64,000 bases of DNA from Halorubellus sp034808145 (GCF_034808145.1 NZ_JAXHGM010000001.1:930001-994000), one strand, 5' to 3'; shown: positions 17,790 through 26,214, counted from the stretch's first letter. Notes: generated by a model not told the origin, from the sequence alone. Made by a program: numbers and translations.

Positions 17790-17896
17790 CGGTCGTCACC
17801 CCCGCGGTCGGGGGCAGCGTACGGTCCGCTCGCGCCGCCGCGTTCGGTACTCGTTCTCACGGTAGGATTACGGTGGCGGCGCTCGCGGGTTCTGGT

Positions 17897-19018
17897 ATGA
17901 CGGAGTTCGCAGAACGAGCGACGAAGGTCTCGATAAGCGGCATCCGGGAGGTTTTCGAGGCGGCGAGCGAGGACGCGATCAACCTCGGTCTCGGCCAGCC
18001 CGACTTCCCGACGCCAGAGCACGCGCGCCAGGCTGCCGTGGACGCCATCCAGTCCGGCCAGGCGGACGCGTACACGTCGAACAAGGGGACGCTGGCGCTC
18101 CGCGAAGCCATCGCGGGCCGGTACAGCGACGACCAGAACCTGGACGTCGACCCCGAGGACGTCATCGCGACCGCGGGCGGGTCGGAGGCACTGCATCTCG
18201 CGATGCAGGCGCACGTCGACCCCGGCGACGAGGTCATCTACCCCGACCCGGGGTTCGTCGCGTACGAGAACCTCACGCACGTCGCGGGCGGCGAGCCGGC
18301 CCCGGTCCCGCTCCGCGACGACCTGACGATGGACCCCGGAGCGGTCGAGGACGCCATCACCGAGGACACCGCCGCGTTCATCGTGAACTCGCCCGCGAAC
18401 CCCACGGGCGCAGTGCAGTCGAAGGCGGACGTGATGGAGTTCGCGCGCATCGCGGACGAGCACGACGTCCTCTGCATCAGCGACGAGGTCTACGAGCACA
18501 TCCTGTTCGACGGCGAGCACCACACGCCGCTCGCGTTCGCCGAGTCCGACAACGTCGCGGTCGTGAGCGCGTGCTCGAAGACGTACTCGATGACGGGCTG
18601 GCGCCTGGGCTGGGTGACGTCGTCGACGCCGCGCATCGAGCGCATGCTGCGAGTCCACCAGTACATCCAGGCGTGTGCGAGCGCCCCGGCGCAGTACGCC
18701 GCGGAGGCCGCACTCAGCGGCCCGCAGAACGTCGTCGACGACATGGTCGCGCAGTTCGAGGAGCGCCGCGACGTCGTCCTCGACGGCCTGGAGGACATGG
18801 GGCTCGACGTCCCGACGCCGTCGGGGGCGTTCTACGCGATGCCGAAGGTCCCCGACGGCTGGGTGGACGCGGTCCTGGAGCGCGACGTCGTGGTCGTCCC
18901 CGGGGAGGCGTTCGGCTCGCACGGCGAAGGGTACGCGCGCATCTCGTACGCGACGGACGTGGAGACGCTGAAGGAGGCCCTCGCGGCGATGCGCGAGGCG
19001 ACCGAGGCCGTCCAATAA
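17897..19018 (+). CDS. Class I/II pyridoxal-phosphate aminotransferase
   Basis: This 373-residue fold-type I aminotransferase has INLGLGQPDFPTP, FIVNSPANPTGAV (substrate and PLP ring contacts), CISDEVYEHI (Asp for the pyridine nitrogen), SKTYSMTGWRLGW (Schiff-base lysine) and YARISYATD-type C-terminal strand. It most resembles aspartate/aromatic aminotransferases; the amino donor cannot be fixed. The TCTGGTATG start context recurs in this genome. The gene that follows, 36 bp downstream, is an HNH-like protein on the same strand. Confidence 0.92.
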   Translation: MTEFAERATKVSISGIREVFEAASEDAINLGLGQPDFPTPEHARQAAVDAIQSGQADAYTSNKGTLALREAIAGRYSDDQNLDVDPEDVIATAGGSEALHLAMQAHVDPGDEVIYPDPGFVAYENLTHVAGGEPAPVPLRDDLTMDPGAVEDAITEDTAAFIVNSPANPTGAVQSKADVMEFARIADEHDVLCISDEVYEHILFDGEHHTPLAFAESDNVAVVSACSKTYSMTGWRLGWVTSSTPRIERMLRVHQYIQACASAPAQYAAEAALSGPQNVVDDMVAQFEERRDVVLDGLEDMGLDVPTPSGAFYAMPKVPDGWVDAVLERDVVVVPGEAFGSHGEGYARISYATDVETLKEALAAMREATEAVQ

Positions 19019-19054
19019 CCGACGCACGCGACGACTCGAACCGCTCTCGATACC

Positions 19055-19684
19055 ATGGAGAAGACGCCGAAGGGCACGGGCGTCGGCGTGGACGACCCCT
19101 ACGAGCACGTCGACGTCTGCGACCACCTGACGAGCGAGGGGACGTGCCGGTACGCGTTCGAACACCCCCAGCACGACCCGGCGTTCGCGCGCGCTCGTCG
19201 CCGCGACGACCTCGCGTGCCCGGTCGTCGCGGACGTCGGCCCGGACTGGGACTGGCGCGACTGCCCGCACTTCCGCTCGACGACGAGCGGCCGCGAGTGC
19301 GCGCGCTGCGGGCTCGAGGAACGCCGGATGGCGCACGACGACGAGCGCCCGCTCGTCGAGGAACACCACCTGTCGTACGCCGACGACGCCGCCAGACGCG
19401 CCGCGGACGCGACGGGCGCGCCACTGGAGACCGATGACGAGGCGTCCGAGGGCGGCGACGTGGCCGAAGAAAGCGACGGACCGAGTCACGAGATAACGGT
19501 CGCGCTCTGCCGGTGGTGTCACTCGAAGGTCCACGACTCGTGGGCGCGCATCACGGACGACGCGAACCCGAGCGCGGCGGCGCTCGCGGTCGCCGAGGAC
19601 CGCCGAAGTCGCGAACTCGACGAGACCGGGTTCGCCGCTGCGAGCGAACGCTACGACCGCGACGACGAAGGGGACGACTCCTAG
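19055..19684 (+). CDS. HNH-like zinc-binding protein, haloarchaeal conserved
   Basis: This 209-residue protein has several cysteine pairs: VCDHLTSEGTCRYAF, LACPVV, DCPHF, CARCGLEER. In the middle is EEHHL, and later CRWCHSKVHDSW. The order CxxC, His-His, LCxxCHxxVH is that of an HNH endonuclease fold with a structural zinc, although the spacing between the halves is enlarged by an acidic insert (TDDEASEGGDVAEESDGPS). It could be a nuclease or a structural relative; I know no function. It follows the aminotransferase by 36 bp and may be cotranscribed. Confidence 0.7.
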   Translation: MEKTPKGTGVGVDDPYEHVDVCDHLTSEGTCRYAFEHPQHDPAFARARRRDDLACPVVADVGPDWDWRDCPHFRSTTSGRECARCGLEERRMAHDDERPLVEEHHLSYADDAARRAADATGAPLETDDEASEGGDVAEESDGPSHEITVALCRWCHSKVHDSWARITDDANPSAAALAVAEDRRSRELDETGFAAASERYDRDDEGDDS

Positions 19685-19750
19685 CGACGCGGTCGCGGAC
19701 GCCGTCGCCGTGGCCGCGGTCGCTAAACGGCCGCGTCGCGTAGCCGATCC

Positions 19751-20218
19751 ATGAGCGACACTCCATCGGCCGTCGGCGACGGCCCGCACCTGGTGGGTCA
19801 CGTCCACCTGAAGGTCCGCGACGTCGACCGCGCCGTCGCGTTCTACACGACCGTCCTCGCGCTCGACGTGACCGAACGCCACGGGTCGTTCGCGTTCCTG
19901 AGCTTCGGCGACCGCCACCACGACGTCGCGCTCCAAGGCGTCGGCGCGGACGCCGACCCGCCCGGGGCCGGCGTCGGCCTCTACCACACCGCGTTCGAGG
20001 TGGAGACGGGCGACGCGCTCGCCGTGGTCTACGACCGCCTCCAGGAACGCGGCGTCTCCACGGCACCGGTCGACCACGGCATCAGCAAGGCGCTGTACTT
20101 CGACGACCCCGACGGGAACGGCGTGGAGGTGTACCTCGACACCCGCGCGGACCGCGACCAGTACGAGTGGGAGGGCGTCAACGAGCGGTTCGACCCGCGG
20201 TCGCTCCGCGGCGAGTGA
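19751..20218 (+). CDS. VOC superfamily (glyoxalase/dioxygenase-like) protein
   Basis: This 155-residue protein is a single pair of beta-alpha-beta-beta-beta modules: HVHLKVRDVDRAVAFYTTVLAL at the N-terminus and GISKALYFDDPDGNGVEVY near the C-terminus. These motifs supply histidine and glutamate ligands for a divalent metal in glyoxalase I and extradiol dioxygenases. The chain is the right length for a dimeric enzyme. The substrate is unknown; catechol-2,3-dioxygenase-like members are common among haloarchaea. It stands convergent to a small minus-strand gene. Confidence 0.9.
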   Translation: MSDTPSAVGDGPHLVGHVHLKVRDVDRAVAFYTTVLALDVTERHGSFAFLSFGDRHHDVALQGVGADADPPGAGVGLYHTAFEVETGDALAVVYDRLQERGVSTAPVDHGISKALYFDDPDGNGVEVYLDTRADRDQYEWEGVNERFDPRSLRGE

Positions 20219-20227
20219 CCCGCGGCG

Positions 20228-20428
20228 TCAGTCGCGGACGATGTCGCGGACGAGTCGCGGTTCGCCCGTCAGGTTCGGCTGTTCGGCGACGAGCTTCATG
20301 ACCTCGTGGTCGGTGACGTCGTAGTAGTCCTTCTCGGTCGCTTCCTCGATGAGGTCGCGTTCCATCCGGAACTCCGTTCCCTCGTACACCACGTCGACCC
20401 CGTCTTCGTCGAAGGAGAGCGTCGTCAT
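20228..20428 (-). CDS. Small conserved haloarchaeal protein (DUF5800-like)
   Basis: This 66-residue acidic protein begins MTTLSFDEDGVDVVYEGTEF and continues KDYYDVTDHEVMKLVAEQPNL; the even distribution of charged and hydrophobic residues suggests a compact fold. I associate it with the DUF5800 family of haloarchaea, from memory. It has no motif that allows a functional guess. The start at 20428 has the recurring CCAGGTATG context. It converges with the VOC gene, and the promoter region is shared with the divergent bactofilin-like gene. Confidence 0.75.
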   Translation of the reverse strand: MTTLSFDEDGVDVVYEGTEFRMERDLIEEATEKDYYDVTDHEVMKLVAEQPNLTGEPRLVRDIVRD

Positions 20429-20555
20429 ACCTGGGAACTGGCCGCGAACGCAGTTATGTGTCTCGTTTGTCGACACGGCCCAGGCGGCCGTCGAACGCCG
20501 CGGCGCGAACCGCCAGACGCCGTCCGTCTGACTTGCGTCTGACGCTCGCGCGAGG

Positions 20556-20561
20556 TTTAAG
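20556..20561 (+). promoter_or_regulatory. TATA-like box of the bactofilin-like gene
   Basis: TTTAAG is centred 28-29 nt upstream of GTG 20587, supporting that start and a leaderless transcript. Confidence 0.5.
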
Positions 20562-20586
20562 ACCCCCGAGGGTCGTACGTACACGC

Positions 20587-21441
20587 GTGTCACTGCACAC
20601 GGATCCACTCGACGAACTCCAGATTCCGAGCGGGACGACCGTGGAGGAACACGACCTCGTCGCGGACGGCGACGTCGTCGTCGGCGGTCGTTCCACAGTG
20701 GAGTTCGGGCTCCGTGGGCACAACGTTCTCTGTGGTGAGGGCGTGACGATCGGCGGGAACGTCGAGGCCGAGGGCGACCTCCGCCTCGACATGTGGAGCG
20801 ACGTCTCCGGGAACGTGCTCGTCGGCCGGGACGCGTACGTCGGCGAGCGCGTGCACGTCGCCGGCCAGCTCCGGGTCGCGGGCGACCTGGACGTCGGCGA
20901 CGACGTCGACATCGAGGAGGGGTTCGAGGCGAACGGCTGGATCGTCATCCGGAACCCGATGCCGACCGTCGTCTTCCTGTTCATGTACCTCAAGCAGCTG
21001 ATGTTGATGGGCGAGGACGAGGCCGCGGAGGCGTTCGCGGACGAGGCGTTCGACACCGAGGCGGTCGAGGAGGAGCCGCTCGTCATCCCGCGGTCTGCGA
21101 CGGTGAACGACGACGCGTGGCGGGTGTCGACGCCGGCGACCATCGGCGACGACTGCCGTATCCACGGGAACGTTCGCGCGGAGTCCATCGACGTCGGCGA
21201 GCGAAACAACGTCTTCGGGAGCCTCCGTGCGAAGGGCGACATCGTCGTCGGCGAAGGGACGCGCATCCACGGCGACGTCACCACGCGGAACGGGAAGGTG
21301 AAGATCGCGCCGGGCGCGAAGGTACTGGGCGACATCGGCTGCAAGGACCTCGAGCTGTCGAAGAACGCCGAGGTCGACGGCCGGATGCGCGCCCGCGGCG
21401 AGGTCCAGATGCTCGGCCTCAGCGGTCGCAGCGTCGAGTGA
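20587..21441 (+). CDS. Bactofilin/polymer-forming cytoskeletal-like protein with hydrophobic middle
   Basis: This 284-residue protein starts at GTG (SLHTDPLDELQIPSGTT). Repeated GD/GN-rich beta-helix turns (VTIGGNVEAEGDLRL, LVGRDAYVGERVHVAGQLRV, and later RIHGNVRAESIDVG, IVVGEGTRIHGDVTT) are the pattern of bactofilins, which polymerise without nucleotides into cytoskeletal filaments. Unusually, the two beta-helix halves are separated by a hydrophobic segment (PTVVFLFMYLKQLMLMG, about residues 124-140) and an acidic linker. The segment could anchor the filament at the membrane. A related halophilic cytoskeletal family (halofilins) is known; membership here is only a suggestion. The 3' end is duplicated just downstream. 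Confidence 0.8.
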   Translation: MSLHTDPLDELQIPSGTTVEEHDLVADGDVVVGGRSTVEFGLRGHNVLCGEGVTIGGNVEAEGDLRLDMWSDVSGNVLVGRDAYVGERVHVAGQLRVAGDLDVGDDVDIEEGFEANGWIVIRNPMPTVVFLFMYLKQLMLMGEDEAAEAFADEAFDTEAVEEEPLVIPRSATVNDDAWRVSTPATIGDDCRIHGNVRAESIDVGERNNVFGSLRAKGDIVVGEGTRIHGDVTTRNGKVKIAPGAKVLGDIGCKDLELSKNAEVDGRMRARGEVQMLGLSGRSVE

Positions 21442-21477
21442 AACGACTCCTCGGCCTCAGCGGTCGCGGCGTCGAGT
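21412..21477 (+). repeat. Duplicated 3' end of the bactofilin-like gene (28-bp repeats)
   Basis: Positions 21412-21439 and 21450-21477 match at 27 of 28 bases (one A/G difference), offset by 38 bp. The first copy encodes the last residues (LGLSGRSVE) before TGA. The second copy, in another frame relative to the gene, would encode LGLSGRGVE before TAA. This is the clearest example of a duplicated gene end in the window. Confidence 0.9.
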
Positions 21478-21515
21478 AATCGCGAGCCGGTGGTCGGTCT
21501 CCTGTGGGGTGTTCG

Positions 21516-22154
21516 TCAGTGGACGAGCGGAGCGGTCTCGTGTTCGCTCTCGCAGTCCGCGCAGCGACTGACCGGATGGCGGTCGGCGTCGAGACCCATC
21601 GCGAGGTCGGGGCTCCCGCAGTCCGGACAGGGTCCGGGGTCGAACGACGACTCGCACTCCGAGCAGTCGAGCGTGAACGCGTCGCCGCCGGTGCCGAGCC
21701 GGAGCGCTGGTGCGCCGCAGCCCGGACAGCGCGCCGGGATGCGGACGTCGTCGGTCTCCTTCGGCGCGCCGAGGGCGAGCGCGACGAGGTCGCGGTCGGC
21801 GCTCGCGGGGTTCCGCCCGGTCTGGAACTCGCCGGGCGCGAACCGCACCGCTTCACTTGCAGCGACGGTGACCTCGCGGCCCCTCGGGCGTGCGCCGCTC
21901 GGCGATTCCGCGTCTCCCGGCGATTCCGCACTGCTCTCTGGCCAATCGGCCGCGGGCGGAAGGACCTCGAAGACCGCCTCGCCGGCGAGGACGACGAACA
22001 CCTCCTCCTGGTCGAGGTGGGCGTGCAGGCCGCTCGGGAACCCCTCGCCGGGCGCGAGCCGATAGCGGACGACGGCGAGGTCGGTGGTCCCGAGCGCGTC
22101 GCCGACGCCCGTGCCGCCCGTCGCGCCCTCAGCGTCGACCCCGGTTCGTTCCAT
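21516..22154 (-). CDS. Cupin-domain protein with C-terminal zinc ribbons
   Basis: This 212-residue protein has a cupin core (residues 20-110) with the motif HAHLDQEEVFVVLAGEAVFEV, followed by EAVRFAPGEFQTGRN and an Asp/Ser/Pro-rich loop between the strands. The C-terminal 75 residues carry three to four zinc-binding cysteine pairs: CPGCGAPAL, LDCSECESSF, CPDCGSPDL and CADCESEH. The cupin could bind a metal or small ligand while the zinc ribbons contact nucleic acid or protein; the combination is uncommon. It is divergent from the YchF-like GTPase gene. The start at 22154 gives the shortest N-terminus; a longer one would begin MSDPRG. Confidence 0.8.
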   Translation of the reverse strand: MERTGVDAEGATGGTGVGDALGTTDLAVVRYRLAPGEGFPSGLHAHLDQEEVFVVLAGEAVFEVLPPAADWPESSAESPGDAESPSGARPRGREVTVAASEAVRFAPGEFQTGRNPASADRDLVALALGAPKETDDVRIPARCPGCGAPALRLGTGGDAFTLDCSECESSFDPGPCPDCGSPDLAMGLDADRHPVSRCADCESEHETAPLVH

Positions 22155-22240
22155 GCTCGCGTGCCCTCGCGGGTCGGACAAAACGGTTCTGGACGGCGAC
22201 GACCGAAAGCGCCTTTCGCCGCCCGCGGCTACCGTGGGGT

Positions 22241-23422
22241 ATGCTGTCTATCGCGCTCGCCGGGAAGCCGAACGCGGGCAAGTCTACGTTCTACAAGGCG
22301 GCGACGATGGCGGACGTCGACGTGGGGAACTACCCGTTCACGACCATCGACCCGAACCGCGGCGTCACGCACGCTCGCACCGACTGTCCGTGCCTGGACC
22401 GCGAGGAGCGCTGCGGGAACGAGAACTGTCACGACGGGAAGCGGTACGTCCCCGTGGAGCTGCTGGACGTCGCCGGCCTCGTCCCCGGTGCGCACGAGGG
22501 GAAGGGCCTGGGGAACCAGTTCCTCGACGAGTTGACGAACGCGGACGTCATCGTGAACGTCGTCGACGCCTCCGGTGGCACGAACGCCGAGGGCGAACCC
22601 GTCGACATCGGGACGCACGACCCGATCGAGGACGTGGACTTCATCGAGGAGGAGATGGACCTCTGGCTCGCGGGGATCGTCTCTCGGAACTGGGAGGGCA
22701 TCGAACGCAAGTCCCGCTCGCCGGACTTCGACATGGACGACGCCCTCAGCGACATGCTCACCGGGTTCGGCGCGGGCCCGGCGGACGTCCAGGCGGTCCT
22801 CCGCGAGATGACGTACCCGGACGACCCGAAGAACTGGACCGACGACGACCGGGAGACCCTCGCCAGGCTCGTCCGCGAACGCACGAAACCGATTGTCGTC
22901 GTCGCGAACAAGATGGACGTCGCCCCCGCGGAGAACGTCCAGGCGCTCATGGACCTGGACAAGCCCGTCGTCCCGGCGACCGCGGAGGGCGAGCTCGCGC
23001 TGCGGAAGGGCGCGGAGGCCGGGGTCGTCGACTACGACCCTGGCGACGCGGACTTCGACATACTCGGGGACGTCACGGACGCGCAACGCGAGCGCCTCCA
23101 GGGGCTCCGGGACGCGATGACCGAGTACGATGGCACGGGCGTCCAGTCGGCCATCGACTACGCGGTCTACGACCTGCTCGACCGCATCACGCTCTTCCCC
23201 GTCCAGGACCAGAGCAAGTGGACGGACGCGAAGGGGAACGTCCTCCCGGACGCCTTCCTGCTCGGACGCGACGCGACGCCCGTCGACCTCGCGTACGCGG
23301 TGCACTCGGACATCGGCGACGGCTACCTGCACGCGGTCGACGCGCGGAGCGGCCGCGACATCGGCGAGGACCACGAACTCGAGGAGGGCGACGTCGTGAA
23401 GATAGTGAGCACGGCGTCCTAG
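22241..23422 (+). CDS. YchF/OBG-like translation-associated GTPase
   Basis: This 393-residue P-loop GTPase has ALAGKPNAGKSTFYKA (G1/Walker A), an early switch region with YPFTTIDPNRGV, LLDVAGLVPGAHEGKGLGNQF (G3, DVAG) and VVVANKMD (NKxD, G4). At the C-terminus a TGS-type domain contains FLLGRDATPVDLAYAVHSDIG. This is the archaeal branch of the YchF/Obg family, which binds ribosomes and ATP or GTP. A cysteine cluster DCPCLDREERCGNENCH in the first third may bind a metal. It lies head-to-tail before truD, which is on the opposite strand. Confidence 0.92.
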   Translation: MLSIALAGKPNAGKSTFYKAATMADVDVGNYPFTTIDPNRGVTHARTDCPCLDREERCGNENCHDGKRYVPVELLDVAGLVPGAHEGKGLGNQFLDELTNADVIVNVVDASGGTNAEGEPVDIGTHDPIEDVDFIEEEMDLWLAGIVSRNWEGIERKSRSPDFDMDDALSDMLTGFGAGPADVQAVLREMTYPDDPKNWTDDDRETLARLVRERTKPIVVVANKMDVAPAENVQALMDLDKPVVPATAEGELALRKGAEAGVVDYDPGDADFDILGDVTDAQRERLQGLRDAMTEYDGTGVQSAIDYAVYDLLDRITLFPVQDQSKWTDAKGNVLPDAFLLGRDATPVDLAYAVHSDIGDGYLHAVDARSGRDIGEDHELEEGDVVKIVSTAS

Positions 23423-23432
23423 GTCGCCTCGT

Positions 23433-24785
23433 TCAGGTCAACTGGAGCGGGTCGACCTTGCAGTACTCGCGGAGGACGGTGGTGGCGTAGCTCCCGGAGG
23501 GGAGTGCGAACGCGACGTCGAGTGCGTCCTCGCCGTCGACGGCGTCGACGTCGACGGGCGTGGTGATCCGGATGGCGCGCCTGGTGCCGGTGCTCTCGAA
23601 CTCGCCGGGGAGGTCGAAGTCGCCGGGTTCGAGCCCGCAGTCGTCGAGGACGCTTCGTTCTATCTCGCCGGGTTCGCCGTCGGCGAGGTCGGTGTCAGTG
23701 CCGACGAGCGGTGCGGTGACGAACGCGCGACCGCGCTCGCAGTGCCGGGCGATGGTGTCGACGCGGCGCTCGCTCACGCGCTGCGCGCGGTCGGGGTCGG
23801 GGACGGGGAGGTCGTCGGGCGCGTCGCCGTCGGCGAAGCAGACGACGTCGCCCGCGACGGGTCGATGGAACGGGATACCGCGGCGGAGGCGCTCGCTGAG
23901 GACGCGATTGAAGACGTACGACTGCGCGGCGTGCACGAACAGCGCCTGGAGGTTCGAGGGAAGCGCTTCGAGCGCCGCGCGGTAGTCCGCTGGGTCGCTC
24001 GCGTCGCGCTCGACGAGCGTGTGCAGCATCGTGCGCTCGTACCGGAGCCGTCGCGGGTACGCGTCGAGCGCCGCCTGCCAGTCCCCGCTCGCGGCGACCT
24101 CGCGGGCCTCGCGGGTCCCCTCGCGCTCGGCGTCGTTCGGGTTCGCGACGTACGCGAGCACCGCGCCCTTCCAGTCGCCGCGCGCGATGGCGAGGCCGAC
24201 CTCGTGCGTGACCGGCCGCTGGCTCCCGAAGCGCTGCTGGCCGAAGAAGTTCGGAACGGCGACGGTCGACTCCCCCGCCTCCTCGACGTCACCCCACTCG
24301 CGGAGCGCGTCGGTCACGGCGCTCGCGTTCTCCGGGGCGTCGACGTCGCTGATGCGGATCTGGAACTCGTTCCCGGCGAGGTCACCGAAGTAGATGTCCC
24401 GGCCGGCGCGCCCGACGACCTCGAGGTCCGCGCCGTCGACGTCGGGGAGGTCGTCGGGGTCGACGCCCTGGACGCTGAACAGCTGGGTGGTGACGGCGTG
24501 CTTGTCCTTCGTGCCCGCCCAGGAGACGCGTTCGCGACTGATGCCCATCGCGTCGCTGAGCCGGCGCGCGTAGTCGTTCGTGTCCCAGCCGTGGAGCGTG
24601 ACGCGGCAGACGAGGTAGGGGTAGTCGCCGGTGGGCGCGTCGACGGGCTCGGTCGCGAACGCCTCGCGTTCGACGACCCGGAAGCCCTCGTCGCGGTCGC
24701 GGAGGCGGCCGCCGACGCCGTCGACGTCGCTCGCGTAGACCTCCATGCCGACCGCTCGCTCGCGGGGGTGGGCGTCGCGAGTCAT
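23433..24785 (-). CDS. truD: tRNA pseudouridine(13) synthase TruD
   Basis: This 450-residue enzyme converts uridine to pseudouridine in tRNA. It carries the TruD signature AGTKDKHA (catalytic aspartate in KDK) and the second motif NFFGQQRFG. The TruD insertion domain with YERTMLHTLVERD follows. Length matches archaeal homologues. It is the third gene of an operon with pth2 and a PfkB kinase: its start overlaps the kinase stop by 4 bp (ATGA). All three act on or near tRNA or nucleotide-type substrates, but the kinase link looks incidental. Confidence 0.96.
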   Translation of the reverse strand: MTRDAHPRERAVGMEVYASDVDGVGGRLRDRDEGFRVVEREAFATEPVDAPTGDYPYLVCRVTLHGWDTNDYARRLSDAMGISRERVSWAGTKDKHAVTTQLFSVQGVDPDDLPDVDGADLEVVGRAGRDIYFGDLAGNEFQIRISDVDAPENASAVTDALREWGDVEEAGESTVAVPNFFGQQRFGSQRPVTHEVGLAIARGDWKGAVLAYVANPNDAEREGTREAREVAASGDWQAALDAYPRRLRYERTMLHTLVERDASDPADYRAALEALPSNLQALFVHAAQSYVFNRVLSERLRRGIPFHRPVAGDVVCFADGDAPDDLPVPDPDRAQRVSERRVDTIARHCERGRAFVTAPLVGTDTDLADGEPGEIERSVLDDCGLEPGDFDLPGEFESTGTRRAIRITTPVDVDAVDGEDALDVAFALPSGSYATTVLREYCKVDPLQLT

Positions 24786-25876
24786 GCCGCACCTCCGTCG
24801 TTGCCACCGCGCTCGTCGTCGCCCCTGGGTGCGTCGTGGGCGCCGAATCCGATGGCGTGGACGTCGTCGGCGACGAGCGCGTCGACGGCGTCCCGGCCGG
24901 GGAGGGCGGGCATCGCGCCGCGGGCGGTGGTGGCGAGCGCGCCCGCGGCGGTGGCGACGTCGAGGACGCTGTAGGGGTCGGTCGCGCCGTCGGCGAGTTC
25001 GGCGACGACCGCCGCGAGGAACGCGTCGCCGGCGCCGGTCGGGTCGACCGCGTCGACGTCGTACCCGTGGTGGGTCGCGCCGCCGCGGCCGAACGGCGAC
25101 CGGTGCGTGCTCGCGGCGGCCGCGCCGTCGCTCCCGAGCGTGAGGAACGTCGTGTGCGGGCCGCGCTCGCAGACCGCCTCCGCGAGCGCCGGCGCGTCGC
25201 TGGGACTGGGCGCTCCGCGCTCGCTGCCGGGCGTGATGCTCGCGACGTCAAAGCCGACGGCGGCGAGGTCCGCGGGCGTCGCCTTCACGACGTCCGCGAG
25301 CGCGAGCACCTGCTCGGTGACCGTCCGGAACTCGTCGTCGGGCCACGCGGCCGGGCGGGCGTTCGGGTCGAACACGAGCGTGCAGTCGGCGTCCGCGGCC
25401 GCTCGCGCGAGGTCGAGGACCGCCGAGCGCGCCGGGTCGGCGGCGAGGGAGATGCCGCCGACGACGACGACGTCCACGTCGGCGAACGCGTCCGTCGGTG
25501 ATGCGGCGACGGGGCCCTGCCCGAGGTGGCGGTCGGCGCCCCGGTGGAACGTGAACGCGAGGTCCGGTGCGTCGCCGCGCTCGCGTGCGGCGAACGCGAC
25601 GGTCGTCGCGCGCTCGGCGTCGACCTCGACGAACCGGTCGGGGACGCCGTGCGCGTCGAGCGCGCGTCGACAGCGCTCCCCGAACCCGTCGTCGCCGAGA
25701 CGCGTCCACAGCCACGCCGGTTCGTCGAGCGCTGCGAGGCCGGCGGCGACGTTCGCGGGCGCCCCGCCGACGCGCGCGTCGAACGCGTCCGCGGTCGCCA
25801 TCGGCGCGTCCGGCGCGACGAGGTCGACGAGCGTCTCCCCGGCGACGAGGACGCGCGGCGAATCGGTCGCCGTCAT
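24782..25876 (-). CDS. PfkB-family sugar kinase
   Basis: This 364-residue ribokinase-fold enzyme phosphorylates a sugar or nucleoside using ATP. The motif GGAPANVAAGLAAL near residue 36 binds the substrate and DPTGAGDAFLAAV near the C-terminus holds the catalytic aspartate and anion hole. The overall arrangement resembles fructokinase. An acidic tail follows the conserved domain. The start codon shares its A with the upstream pth2 stop (TGATG) and the gene overlaps truD by 4 bp, so it is the middle gene of a tightly coupled operon. Confidence 0.9.
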   Translation of the reverse strand: MTATDSPRVLVAGETLVDLVAPDAPMATADAFDARVGGAPANVAAGLAALDEPAWLWTRLGDDGFGERCRRALDAHGVPDRFVEVDAERATTVAFAARERGDAPDLAFTFHRGADRHLGQGPVAASPTDAFADVDVVVVGGISLAADPARSAVLDLARAAADADCTLVFDPNARPAAWPDDEFRTVTEQVLALADVVKATPADLAAVGFDVASITPGSERGAPSPSDAPALAEAVCERGPHTTFLTLGSDGAAAASTHRSPFGRGGATHHGYDVDAVDPTGAGDAFLAAVVAELADGATDPYSVLDVATAAGALATTARGAMPALPGRDAVDALVADDVHAIGFGAHDAPRGDDERGGNDGGAA

Positions 25877-26214
25877 CAGTATAGCGAGAGGTGTCCGGTC
25901 GCGTTGTCGACGACGTCGTCACGGCCGGGGCCGACCGCGCACGTCGTCGGCGTCCCCGGGTCCAGTTGCGTGTGCCCGGCGTCCCGGATGACGGCGTGCG
26001 GGAGGCCCTCTCGCTCCGCGCGGCTCGCGACGTCGAACAGTTCGTCCTCGCCGCTGACCTTCACGACGATCTTCTTCTGTCCCTCGCCCTTCCATGCCTT
26101 GCGCGTCCGCGAGTCGGCGTCCTCGTACGCCGACAGCGACGCGTGCGCGACCTGCGCCGCGAGCTTCCCGCGGCCCATGTCGAGGTCCGTGCGTGCGGCG
26201 ATGACCTGTTTCAT
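25876..26214 (-). CDS. pth: Peptidyl-tRNA hydrolase, Pth2 type
   Basis: This 112-residue enzyme releases peptides from peptidyl-tRNA. The archaeal/eukaryotic Pth2 signature is present: KLAAQVAHAS near the N-terminus and DAGHTQLDPGT near the C-terminus, followed by CAVGP. Length and motifs match family members exactly. It is first in the pth2-pfkB-truD operon; the divergent dcd operon starts about 150 bp away. Confidence 0.96.
   Translation of the reverse strand: MKQVIAARTDLDMGRGKLAAQVAHASLSAYEDADSRTRKAWKGEGQKKIVVKVSGEDELFDVASRAEREGLPHAVIRDAGHTQLDPGTPTTCAVGPGRDDVVDNATGHLSLY

Noticed and set aside
17765..20077. 770-codon minus-strand frame across three plus-strand genes
   Set aside because: Spans gene boundaries of recognised aminotransferase, HNH-like and VOC proteins, so it is a composition artefact.
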